A stretch of 64,000 nt of DNA from contig LR990056.1 in the NCBI GenBank assembly GCA_905147135.1, positions 1,746,001 to 1,810,000 on the forward strand, given 5' to 3'. The position numbers and the translations under genes were made by a program. Source of the stretch: Blastobasis lacticolella. Taxonomy: Eukaryota > Arthropoda > Insecta > Lepidoptera > Blastobasidae. This document shows, piece after piece, positions 1-10,600 of the stretch (position 1 is the stretch's first letter; every line of letters begins with the position of its first letter). The notes beneath the pieces were generated by a model. It saw only the letters and a program-made list of their open reading frames with translations. It did not search any database and was not told the DNA's origin.

Positions 1-134
1 GCGCGACCGACGCGTAGCCCTGACATTGGTCTGACGTAACGTAGCTATATGAATGACATTTTATTTATTCTGCCAAACCACTTACAATTTCCGCTATGCG
101 ACTGACTCATAAACATTCGTGTTTCTCCTTTCAG

Positions 135-213
135 ATCGAAAACGCCAAGTACCAGCAATTCAATTCGCCGAATCCATTCAGGATGGACTACAGTCTGGTG
201 TCGCATTTGATGA
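135..213 (+). CDS. PAXIP1: PAXIP1-like internal exon
   Basis: A pyrimidine-rich tract ending in CAG precedes base 135, and a consensus GTGAGTA donor follows base 213. The 79-nt exon reads IENAKYQQFNSPNPF onward with no stop and ends in phase 1, which fits the next exon's two leading bases. Confidence 0.7.
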
Positions 214-2612
214 GTGAGTATTTACTGTTAAGATTGAGTTTCTATTGTTGTTATGTAAAATGTAACTGGTAATTGATACAACACATATTTTGTTGGTAAT
301 GAACATTATAATATAACAACACATATTTTGTTGGTAATGAACATTATATAATAACATAACTGCAGCCAATGTTGGCACGTAGAATAGGGTAAGGCGTCCG
401 GCTCGTAAGCAAGAGATTTCGGGTTTCGATTCCACTGACGGCATGTACTAATTACTATTTTTCATGAGTTTTATACATTAGTTGATCACTAGCCGATGCT
501 CTTACGGTGACAGAAAACATCGTGACAAAACCTGCACATTTAGACGACTGAACGTGCAACCAAGATCCAATCTAGTGAGGTTTCCCTGTGTAACAGTGTT
601 TGATCTGCCAAATCCTGGATCATGGTCAAGGCGAAGCTCATCGAGACATTAACGCCAAGATGATACTTTTTTACAGAAATTGAATTATTAGAAATTCAGT
701 CCGTACACAGACACACATTTTCAACTAATAATAATCCGTACGCTGCGGCCGCCTCGACATTTAGGTCGTTATTGGCGTTACGCGAGTAAGCACGACTCGT
801 TTCGCCGGTCCATACAAAATTGGCGCTATGCCAGTGCGTGCGGTATCGTTTGGCCGCTCCATACAAACACAGTCGGACTCGATCGGCTATGGCCCGCGCC
901 GCGCCAGCGCGGGCTCAGCCGGCCCCTCACACGCATTTTGTATATTTCGGCGGCCACACAGCTGTGCACACGACTCATCTGGCGTCGTTTCTAACGCTTT
1001 GATATTTGGGTACGCAGCAAAAGTGTCAAAACTACATATTTCTTACACCCAACAGACGCATGGAAGATGCCGATAAACATAACGCAGGAGTCTCACGAGC
1101 GCGCCAAGCGGGGAGCGTTGGCGGCCGCGGCCGGCGGCCCGCGGCGGAAGCGGCCGCGGCTCGAGCCCGCGCCCGCGCCCCCGCCGCCCTCCGCCCCGCC
1201 CCGCCACCCGCCGCTGCATCTAGCGCCCAGGGTGCTGTTCTCAGCGGTGCCGCCGCATGAGCAGAATAGGCTGGCTGCTATTGTGAGGTGAGTAAGGAGA
1301 AGAGTCCCACAGGGATCTGCATTCGGGCCCTAGGTACGGATTGCGGGTTCCTCAAGGGCTGTGGCAACGACCGTGCCCCCGCCGCCCTCCGCGCCGCCAA
1401 GGCACCCGCCGCTGCATCTAGCGCCGAGAGTGCTGTTTTCAGCGGTGCCGCCGCATGAGCAGAATCGACTGGCTGCTATTGTGAGGTGAATAAGGAGAGG
1501 GGTCCCACAAGGATCTATATTGTAACAGGGGTCCCACAGATAACTGTATTGGGCCCTGGGGTCCTAGGTAGGTGTGAGTTTCTTCCCCCCGCCCCGCCCA
1601 GGCACCCGCCGTTGCATCTAGCGCCCAGAGTGCTGTTCTCAGCGGCGCCGCCGCATGAGCAGAATAAACTGGCTGCTATTGTGAGGTGAGCACGGAGTCC
1701 CACAGGGATCTGTATTGGGACAGGGGTCCCACAGGGAACTGTATTGGGGCCTAGGGTCCTAGATAGATGTGAGTTTCATCCCCCCGCGTTGCGTAGACAC
1801 CCGCCGCTGCATGAGCAGAATAGGCTGGCTGCTATTGTAAGGTGAATAGTAGGGAGAACTGGTCACACAGGGATCTACATTAGGGCCTACGTGCAAGCTA
1901 CTCAGGAACCTATTTTGAGCTCTACTGTGGGCAAATGTTGTTCTCAAGGGCTTCTTTCTGCACAGAGCACACGCTCTGGTGTTCAAAAATACTATAGTGT
2001 TATTTGGGTAACCATACAATATGTCATTGAGGCTATCTCTCTTGCAGGCAACTCGGCGGTCTCGTGGTGACATCGGCAACGGAGGCCACCCATCTCGTCA
2101 TGGATAACCTGGTCCGGACTTGCAAGCTGATCAGCTGCCTGGTCACGGTGAAGCATCTCCTCACACCCGAGTGGGTATTGGAGAGTCAGAGACTGAACAA
2201 ATTCGCTGACGAAGCCATGCACGGTCTACGGGACGAGTCCTTCAACAAGATGTTCAAATGTGACGTCTCAGAGGTGTTGCTGTGTGGGGAGCAGAGGAAG
2301 AAATTGTTTGACGGAATCACCGTCTTCCTAACGCCTTGCGTGAAGCCTTCGAGGGCCTCGTTGACGGAAATGATCGAGCTTTGCGGTGGAAAAGTCGAGA
2401 AAAGTCGGCGATCGTACGTCTCGATACAAGAGATGCATGCTCAGAAGCCGTACAGTTATTTAGTGCTAACGGTGCCAAATGATTTGCATCTGGTGTACTA
2501 TTTGTTGCAACCAGAGAAGACTCTGAACGTAATATGCAGCACGGAGGTGGTGCTGTCGGCCATAATGAGGCAGAAGCTAGAAGTTGAAGAGTTTCTCGTC
2601 AAGATAGATTGA
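135..2612 (+). CDS. PAXIP1: PAXIP1/PTIP-like BRCT protein, 3' part of gene
   Basis: Three exons join in phase: 135-213, 1056-1287 and 2048-2612 (stop at 2610-2612). The product part starts with a Tyr/Asn-rich stretch, then a basic KRPRL nuclear-localisation-like patch and a Pro-rich linker. Two BRCT repeats follow. The first begins at RVLFSAVPPHEQ and contains LGGLVV, then VKHLLTPEWVLES with the typical BRCT Trp. The second begins near KKLFDGITVFLTP and contains CGGKV. The C-terminal pair and its position at the end of the protein match the last two BRCT domains of PTIP, a nuclear DNA-damage and MLL3/4-complex scaffold. The start of the gene lies to the left of the window. It is tail to tail with the adaptin gene. 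Another multi-BRCT protein is possible but less likely. Confidence 0.8.
388..672 (+). repeat. tRNA-headed SINE-like element in PAXIP1 intron
   Basis: The head contains a B-box-like GGTTTCGATTCC. The body carries the blocks AAACATCGTGACAAAACC, CCTGGATCATGGTCAAGGCG and ATTAACGCCAAGATGAT, which recur near 21.4, 50.5, 54.1 and 62.7 kb. This intron (214-1055) otherwise holds AT-rich DNA and a GC-rich dispersed repeat at about 740-1000. Confidence 0.65.
1056..1287 (+). CDS. PAXIP1: PAXIP1-like exon with NLS-like patch and BRCT start
   Basis: The acceptor is the AG at 1054-1055. The donor is GTGAGTAAG at 1288. Splicing from the previous exon gives an Asn codon, then AWKMPINITQES. It ends in phase 2 inside an Arg codon that the exon at 2048 completes. 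It encodes the first strand and helix of the penultimate BRCT domain. Its 3' end is copied three times in the following intron. Confidence 0.75.
1402..1485 (+). CDS. Candidate cassette exon, copy 2 of PAXIP1 exon end
   Basis: This repeats bases 1204-1287 of the upstream exon at about 198-bp spacing. It has an AG just before 1402 and a GTGAAT donor after 1485, and is 84 nt long (phase 2 in, phase 2 out). Its five substitutions from the parent fall in four codons and all are synonymous. If spliced in after the parent exon it would add 28 codons in frame. Expression is unproven. Confidence 0.4.
1602..1685 (+). CDS. Candidate cassette exon, copy 3 of PAXIP1 exon end
   Basis: This is a third copy with the best acceptor: a C-rich tract followed by CAG at 1601. 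The donor is GTGAGC after 1685. It is 84 nt long, in frame, with two conservative changes (Val to Ala, Arg to Lys) against the parent exon and otherwise synonymous changes. Confidence 0.4.
1797..1841 (+). CDS. Candidate shortened cassette exon, copy 4 of PAXIP1 exon end
   Basis: A fourth copy has lost 39 nt between two CAT triplets, an in-frame 13-codon deletion. It still has an AG at 1795-1796, a GTGAAT donor and an open 45-nt phase 2-2 frame ending LAAIVR. It may be a decaying copy. Confidence 0.3.
2048..2612 (+). CDS. PAXIP1: PAXIP1-like terminal exon, last two BRCT domains
   Basis: The acceptor CTTGCAG ends at 2047. The exon reads QLGGLVVTSATEATHLVMDN through EEFLVKID and stop. It holds the rest of one BRCT domain and all of the last one. 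The spacer after the stop is AT-rich, as expected of a 3' UTR. Confidence 0.85.
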
Positions 2613-3122
2613 TGTTATTTTTTTTACCTAAAAGAAGGATTTTAGTGGATAAGCGTACATTTTTTGTTTTTCTAGAGGACGTATTTTGACTTTAGATTCT
2701 GTTGCTTTTATTCGAGTTTTTTTTTTATATATGATTTAGTTTATTTTAGCAGATGTAAACGAAGTTTTGTAAATTTTTTTTACTTCGTTGTCGGTCGTAT
2801 TACAATTCAGTTTAATATGTGGTGATTGTTTTCCTGTATTTTGAATCTCTGTTCCGGTTAGGTGTTGATGACATTTTGAAATTTTTCAAATTATTATATT
2901 AAATTCAATTCAGTTTTGTATAAAGTTTCAAAGTTTTCATTCTGTTGACTAGTTGTTATATCATTAATGTATTATACGGGAGCAATGACATATGAAATGA
3001 GAGCGCAGAAAGCAAAAGTATTTAATTATAGAATGGTATGATTTGCCATTGTCGAATGGTCAAATTAAATATATATATTTAATTATTGTCTGCTATTTTA
3101 TTTATCCTATTTTAGTTATCGG

Positions 3123-3378
3123 CCGTGTGGTGTCCGGCAGAGTAGAATAGCACCAACCCCTTACACTCGTGGGTGTCGTACAAGGCGACTAAGGTTTTCG
3201 AGGCAAAAGATCTAAGCGCCTCCGTAGACTGGAAAATGGGCAGCAGCATTTTCCATTGTTATATTATAACACTGCGATCTCCAACCCGCCTGCCAATCGT
3301 GGAGATTGTGGCAATGGCCTCCCTTTTTGTGGGGGAGGCCCAAAGTCCTGCAGTGGACTGTTATGGGCTGTGATGATT
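3123..3378 (+). repeat. Dispersed short repeat, family A (255 bp)
   Basis: It starts CCGTGTGGTGTCCGGCAGAG and ends near AGTCCTGCAGTGGACTG, followed by a GATGAT-type tail. Related copies lie at about 15716-15895 (+), 19196-19478 (-), 23630-23895 (-), 26673-26935 (+) and 55872-56138 (+). It is probably a non-autonomous retroelement; I do not recognise the family name. Confidence 0.75.
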
Positions 3379-4005
3379 TTATTTATTAGCTTATTTGATG
3401 CCGGGTCCCCCTGCGGTTTGATGTCGTAGTAGTCAGCAATTTATACCTAGAAATATCTTTAAATTTGCCAAATTATATTTGAACGCATATTCTTATACTC
3501 TGAAGGTCACAGACATCTGTGTCGTTGATCTTGTGTATGTAATGGAGAATGAGCAGTTTTCAAGATTAGCTTCCTAACAATCGCCATAGATAGCGCGCTC
3601 TAACAACCCATACATTATTGTAATCTCTTGACTAGAAGGGGCTATAGTTGTTGTAGGGCCAAATCATGTGTGACTGTCATCATTCAACTCGAAACGAATT
3701 AAATGGCATTAAAACTTTGCTAACGGTAACTAAAGTGCTACCATATTCAAGTTCAGCCCATCGTTAAGCCCGAAGGAGCACTAACATATAAAACCGTTGA
3801 TCAAAAACAAATTGCATCGAAATAAAAGATAAACAATACCATACCATCAACAATTATGTTTCAGCCCATGAGATTTTTATACCAGGTGTTTCAGTCCTTA
3901 CAGCGCGCCATCTATAGAAATTTTTAGGAAGCTAGTTTCGAAACGGTTCATTAGTGATTCAAAAGCAAACTAGAGCATCATATTATAACATAATATTTAA
4001 TCAAC

Positions 4006-4011
4006 TTTATT
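4006..4011 (-). promoter_or_regulatory. Possible polyadenylation signal of adaptin gene
   Basis: An AATAAA on the minus strand lies about 190 bases past the adaptin stop codon, a suitable distance for a 3' UTR end. Confidence 0.4.
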
Positions 4012-4198
4012 ACAATATCATTAAAGATTTTCATCATCCTATAAAGAACATTACAGAACAGAAATCTATTACAGAGCGCTCAGATACCGTTATACAAACA
4101 CGCCTCTAACAATCATAATTCTGGAATATAACTTTTATACAGTCTATATTTATCACTTAATAAATACTTTCAACATGATGTCCTACATAAGATAGAGA

Positions 4199-4600
4199 TT
4201 ACGACTTGATTATCGATTCGTACGCTGTGCAAATGCACGACGCCACTTCCACTGTACGCGATTTGACGCTCAGCGTTGCCTCTGGGTTGCCAGGTTGCAA
4301 TTTCAACTCTAGCAACACCCATATGTTGTTTGTTAGCTTCAGTGATTGGTACAACATATCTTGGCCTTCGACGTTCCGTTTTGCGATGGTAAATATGTTG
4401 TTTAGGGTCATCTTTTGCGCTATGGAATCCGCATTGCCGATGACTCCCGAGAGTGAGTGCTGGACCTCGTTCGCTGCTGGGATCTCTTTCCAGGTGGAGA
4501 GGAAGACTCGCTTGTCCAGCTGTCCGTCCTCCGTGAACAGTACGTGTGCCGGCAGTAAGCACGCGAAGTAAAACACGTCTACGTTGTTCTTTATCGCCAC
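4199..4600 (-). CDS. AP-1-2beta: Beta-adaptin exon 16, ear platform and stop
   Basis: 133 codons plus stop, [20 protein letters not shown] to AYESIIKS. It contains [20 protein letters not shown], the conserved platform signature. Confidence 0.95.
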   Translation of the reverse strand: MAIKNNVDVFYFACLLPAHVLFTEDGQLDKRVFLSTWKEIPAANEVQHSLSGVIGNADSIAQKMTLNNIFTIAKRNVEGQDMLYQSLKLTNNIWVLLELKLQPGNPEATLSVKSRTVEVASCICTAYESIIKS

Positions 4601-7600
4601 CTGGAAACAAAACGATTACTTATTTCGAATGTGGCAAATATGAGTCAGCCTGATTCAATGTATAAATTCAATGCATACTGCATTGGACAGCGGGATCTAT
4701 TCGATGGATATGAGCTGAAGTTAGTGCGTTCCGAACTGCTTTCGACGCATTTTCGTAAAAATACGGATATTAAAAACGCAAATTCGCGAGTCGTGCCCAC
4801 GTTTCCTTGGCCGACTATCCGCCCCGCAGCCGCATTCTAGCGCCTAGAATGTTCGCAGCGGTGCCTACTCACGAACAGGACCAATTTGGAGGCGATTGTA
4901 ACGTGAGTGCAGCCCATAGACATCGCAACATCAAGATCGCGTTGTAAAACGTTGGTTCTCGCAACCGACTCTCCGCGTTGTCATTCCATCGCTTCTTGAG
5001 ACTCCCGCGGGACCTGTTTCCTGACACCGGTAATAGAAGGCTTTGCAGTTTCTGTATAAATGAATCGAACAGAACTGTCGTCAGGCGGGTGTAGGTAGGA
5101 TGAGAGGTGGTTCTGGATTCTGTAGGCCCTTCCTTCTATCAAATACATGGGTGAGGGATCCCTCAGGGTTCTGTAGACCCTTTATAAAGTGTCCCACAGG
5201 GTTCTGTAAGCCCTTTCTCTAAAATGCATAGGTAAGAGATCCCACAAGGTTCTGCACTAGGCCCTACCTAAAAAATTGCATGCTTGTGTGTGTCTGCCTA
5301 CCTGCAGATTGTTGAGCGGGTCCATCCTCTGCACGGGCCCGGTGGTGGCGAGCGAAAGCGGCGCCTCGGCCGTGGCGCCGGCGCCCAGCGCGCCCACAGA
5401 GAGACCGCCCACCGGGGTTATCCCGAAACTGGGGAGATGATGGCGGGTGGGTTAATAAATAAATAAATAATCCATTTATTTCTCCACAACAACGTATACA
5501 TAATATTTTTATGTTTTATGAAACTAGGTACATTATTAACATGTTGGATACGTATACATATTTGTGGCGACTGGTGCCTGAACTAGGGAAACCTGTGCTA
5601 CAGGTCACCAGGTCTCCACCCCAGAGCAAACTATCTTATTATTAAGGCATCATGTTTTAAACTATCGCGGTTATCGCAGTTATATTATGATACACATTTT
5701 AAGGGTATGTTCCGGGTTTCCTACCGCGGAACTTTGTTGATAAATAGCCCGATATTTCGACACAGTTGCATGCACAATGGTTACGGGACGAGTAGTGTCA
5801 GTGTCGGGCTACTCGTCAACAACGGTACGCGGGAGGAAATTCGGAACACACCCTCAAAATGAGCTAAGGCAGTCTTAAGGATCTAAGCTTAGGTCCTAGA
5901 GAAAAAAGGACCCTCGGTTAATTTGAATTAAGAATGATCTCGAGGGGCGCTAGAAAATTGATTATTTTCGAAGGAGACAGTGGACTAAATAAGTTTGAGA
6001 ACTTCTGGATTAAGAGAGTTAAGTATGGTGTAGAGTAGAGTTGCACCAGCCCTCTCCAACCCGTTTGCCAAGCATGGAATTTTTTTTTCCATGATCCAGG
6101 CATTTAACCATCCAGTAAAGCCATCCACTGACGTGGAGGAGGCTCATGGAATGTTGGGCTATTGATGTGTTGTTAAGAACTATCTTAACAATTTACCTGT
6201 CCACAAAAATACCAACTGAACACAAAAAAAAATTGATTTAGAAACTCATAATTATCATTATATCAGCCAAAAGACGCCTACTACTGGCCATAGGCCTTCC
6301 CCAGAGATCCTGTGATCTTTACCAAGTCGTCAGTCCACCTTGTGGGAGGCCTATCCACGCTGCGTCTTCCGGTACGTGGTCGCCACTCGAGAGCTTTACT
6401 GCCCCATCGGCCATCTGTTCTTCGAGCTATGTGCCCTGCCCACTGCCACTTCAGCCTGGCAATCCTTAGGGCTATGGCGGTGACCTTGGTTCGCTTGCGG
6501 ATCTCCATATTTCTGATACGATCGGGCAACGAGACTCCGAGCATAGCCTTTTCCATCGCCCTTTGGGTAACAGTGTGCTTTCACAGTGAGCGGCCACGTA
6601 TCAGTTCCGTAAGTCATCACTGCACTGGCAACACACATTGGTCAAATACCTTTGCCTTGAGACATTGCGGCAATTGGGACGAAAATATATGGCGCTACCC
6701 TACCCACGCTGCATCTTAACATGAAATGTGCTATGGGGTGTTACCTGTTCTTGTTGAGCTGTATCGCGAACCCGCTCATGGCCTGCATGGCCTTGTTGGT
6801 GAACGTCATCTCCATGCGGATCTGGCCGCCCGAGCGCGTGAACGTGCCCCAGATCTCCAGACCTAACATGGAAAACACATATATGTTAACCCCACATTTC
6901 ATTCTAATACCATTAATTATTTTTATTTTTATTTATTTCTTTATTCAACAAGAATTTACAGCACATTATATTATAAGTAAACAAAGAATAAGTTACTTGC
7001 AAATAGGCCAGTAACACTCATTACCGGCTTCATAACTTTAAGAAGGCTGATCCCTTCTATAAACCTCTGATAAAGCTTATTAGTGACAAACATGGCCGCT
7101 GTCACACGAACAGTTGACTTTATTCACTTATTGATTGATTGTGTTATGTTTGAGTCTATTCTAGACTTTTATCCTGAAGAGGATAGGCAAAAGGGATACA
7201 TCCATACAGCCTTGACTTCTATTATATTCCTTGGAACTCCGTTTTGACAGCAAATTTCAGAACATCAAACTTTTTTTGGAAACTTGGCATCAAGCAATTT
7301 TATGTTTTTGGCTATAAATTCATCAGAATCTGTATTTCATCAGACCTTTAGTTATAAGAGATTTATGGAACGTTTGTGAAAAAGGAAATTTTAAAATACG
7401 CTGTAAACGCCTTTTACTACAAGATGTTTTTATGAATAAGACCGTTAGTGTGTATCGTGACGAACGGTCCACCCGATGCCGCACGGCCACCGTCGTCCAG
7501 GACACCTGTAACCTAAGAAGAAGTGTGCAAACTTCCGCGGCAAAGGCACTACTTCCCACGATCAACTGTCGGGCCCTTGGTCCCCTGGTCACAATCCCCG

Positions 7601-10600
7601 CCAGGTGGGTGGTAATTATCCTGTTCCATCTTCGCTTGCCAACATTGGCGGCTACCTATAACGCAAAATAACACTTCCCCTGCTAACTCAAATACCAGAG
7701 ATACTACAGCAATAGTATTGTAGCGCGCGTAAGCTCACCTTTTCCCTTATCAGCCGGCAACCAGCACTGCTTAGGCGGCGCGTAGCTAGCTGGCGGCGCA
7801 CCAACACCAAAGATATCGCCCAGAAGCGATGAGCTGCCCAGCGCTGGCCCAGCAGTGCTGGCACCTGCCGGGGCACTACCGCCCAGGAGGACGTCCAGAC
7901 CACCAGCCAACAGGTCCAGGTTGGCAGGCGCGGCGGCGGTCGCGGCGGTCGCGGCGGGCGGCCCGCCGATGTCCATTGATAGCAGGTCGCCGATCAGCGA
8001 CTCCTGGGGACGAGATTTTATATTGGAACAACCTGGGATGACCACCTGCCATAGTACGGCCTATCTCTGATAATACGCCGCCATATTGATGGCGATTTCA
8101 GGATATGAGATGGTGACGTACTATCGGAGTTCGGCTGCTGGATGGGTTCTTATGTCGTGGATTTATCAGCACGAACCGCTTTGGCTTGACCTTCCTAATG
8201 CGTATATCTAAAGAGTAGAACGCTTTGCCTACTAGGGCATTCCCCGAACAGTAAAACCTAGGTTTTACTGGTAGCCAAATAAAGTTGTCGAGATCTATTG
8301 CGCCCATTTTGACAGATGTCACAAATTCCTTCAGTCCACGACATAGAGGCAATTTTCTATTATATTTTGTGGAGCATTATGGAAAATGAATAAGTCATGG
8401 TTTAAGAAAATGATGACACCTGTCAACGGTAGTATATTGCTAAATAATCTCACCTGGTTGGGAATGACGGTGGCGACGGGTGGCGGGGCGGCGTCGTCGG
8501 AGGCGCCGCGCGCCGGCAGCGACTTGCGGACGCCCGCGCCGCGACCTGGGATATGGGAATAACACATCATTACATATAATAAGGTGTTTTTCTTAGAGAC
8601 AGAGATCTTTAAATAGAAATAAAGTAAAGAAAAAAGTATTTAGTATCCGTGAAACTAGCTTATATATAGAAAATAGCTTCATCGCTAATAACTGACGACC
8701 TGAGTGGTTCAATGGTCAACATGGCCGGTCTGCCACGCAAGAGGTCCCGGGCAGAAAGAGGCAGAAATTGAAATGAGGAATTTTAATTTCTGTTACGGGT
8801 CTGGGTGTTCTATGTATAATAAGTATGTATTTAAAAAGTATTTAAGTAGTATATCAGTTATCTAGCACCCATTGTACAAGCTTTGCTTAGTTTGGGGCTG
8901 GATGGCGCTGTGTGAATTTGTCCACGAATATTTATTTATTTATTTACATATAATAAGGTGTTTTTTAGAGACGGAGAACTTTAAATTTCAATAAAACAAA
9001 GAAAAAAGTATAAAGTATCAATGAAACTAGCTTCATCGCTAATAACTAACCGCATTTTGTGTTCGATCGAAATCATATTCAAACTTAAACGCCATAAAAT
9101 AATCTTTCCAATAAATCTTGGTTCACTGGTACAAATTACTATTTTCTTTGTTTTATTGTAATTTTAAAATCTCCGCTTTTAAAAAGCACCCTTTAGAAAC
9201 CGAAAGATGGACAGACGACCTCGTGAAGGCCGTAGAAAGCCGATGGATTTGAGAGGCGCAGAGTGTGGAAGGCCATGATGACAATGATGATGACATATAG
9301 AAGTTGCAAGAATGCCTTCGATAGAATGGCCACTGTCTCACGCGAACTGGCAAATTAAGTTAGGTACAAAATGTCATACATGGGAAGGTCAGACCCAAAA
9401 TACGATCGCTCGACTTCGTTAAGATTGACCGCATACATTTGTTTTGCTGGTCAGATTTCCAGACTCGAATTTTGAACTCGATCAGTATCTGAATCCGCGA
9501 AGACCAATCAAAAGCATGCGTGAAAAGTATAATGGATGCTGATTGGTCAAATTTTAAATTGGTATTCGAAATCTTAATCAGGAAAACGAATGTGCGACCG
9601 GCAGATGACATGCGTGCCAACAAACTCATCGAATATATATGATCTAAATTTCATCCATGTTCGGTATACTGATGTATACCGAACATGGATGAAATTTAGA
9701 TCATTACTGGAATGAGGAGTTTCCAATATGTATTTAAGGCATTCCTAACCACTCACTAGATGGCGCCCCGACAATTTTGGTAATTGATAATCGCTTGAAA
9801 TAGGTTCTTAGCAAACAGGATATAAACACTAGGTACGTTGTATTGGATAATATTATATTTGTCAATAGTATTCAACCATTTTAAAAGTTGTAATAATAAT
9901 GGAACATAGTGCCAACTTATATAAATATTTCTTTTTACACTTCGTTCAACCTTTAACAGTTATGTTTATATAAATAAACACTTTATTTTCATGTTTAGTA
10001 TTACTTGGCTGCATGAAATCACTGCCACCATCATACAGATTTAAAGAAGATTACCAAAATTGTAGGAGCGCCATCTATTGATGCTTTTTGAAACAAACTA
10101 TCAATACCTACTGGAAAACTCCTCATTGACACTAGTAAGTTGATTTCGTAACGCCGTTGCCAACAATTCTCTGATTTCAATTTGCGATTGCGTATAATCA
10201 ATTTTATTAGTTGAACCAGAGTTCAGTTGCTAACAAAGCTCCATTGCAATAATCAAACGATTAAATCGATGATACCTAATCGCAACAATTTCAATCACTG
10301 AAATCAGAGAATTGTTGACAACAACATCACGTAATTACCCTACAGGATGATAATGACGATTCAGGCGATACAATTTAGTTCGCTTTTTGGTACACCCCAA
10401 AATGCGTGACTAAACTATCTGAGCTAATGTAATTTTCCTCCTTTAAATTCAAAACCAAACTATACCCTATTTTCTCTTTTAAATTCAAAACCAAACTACC
10501 ACCAATCTCACCTTCAACAAAAGCAGTAGGCGGCTTATGGTACACGGAAGCCAAGGAGCTGATGTGGCAGATCAGCTCGTCCAGCAGTGTGGGTTCCAGC

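Larger units (their letters stand above)
1204..1860 (+). repeat. Tandem array of exon-end plus intron-start, about 200-bp period
   Basis: The unit is the 3' part of the PAXIP1-like exon plus about 110 bp of the following intron, including a GTCCCACAGGGATCTG motif. Units start near 1204, 1402, 1602 and 1797. Divergence is moderate, so the array is not a recent assembly duplicate. Confidence 0.85.
2613..4198. other. Spacer between convergent PAXIP1 and adaptin genes
   Basis: AT-rich DNA with no coding exon seen. It should contain both 3' UTRs. A dispersed 255-bp repeat sits at 3123-3378. Confidence 0.7.
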
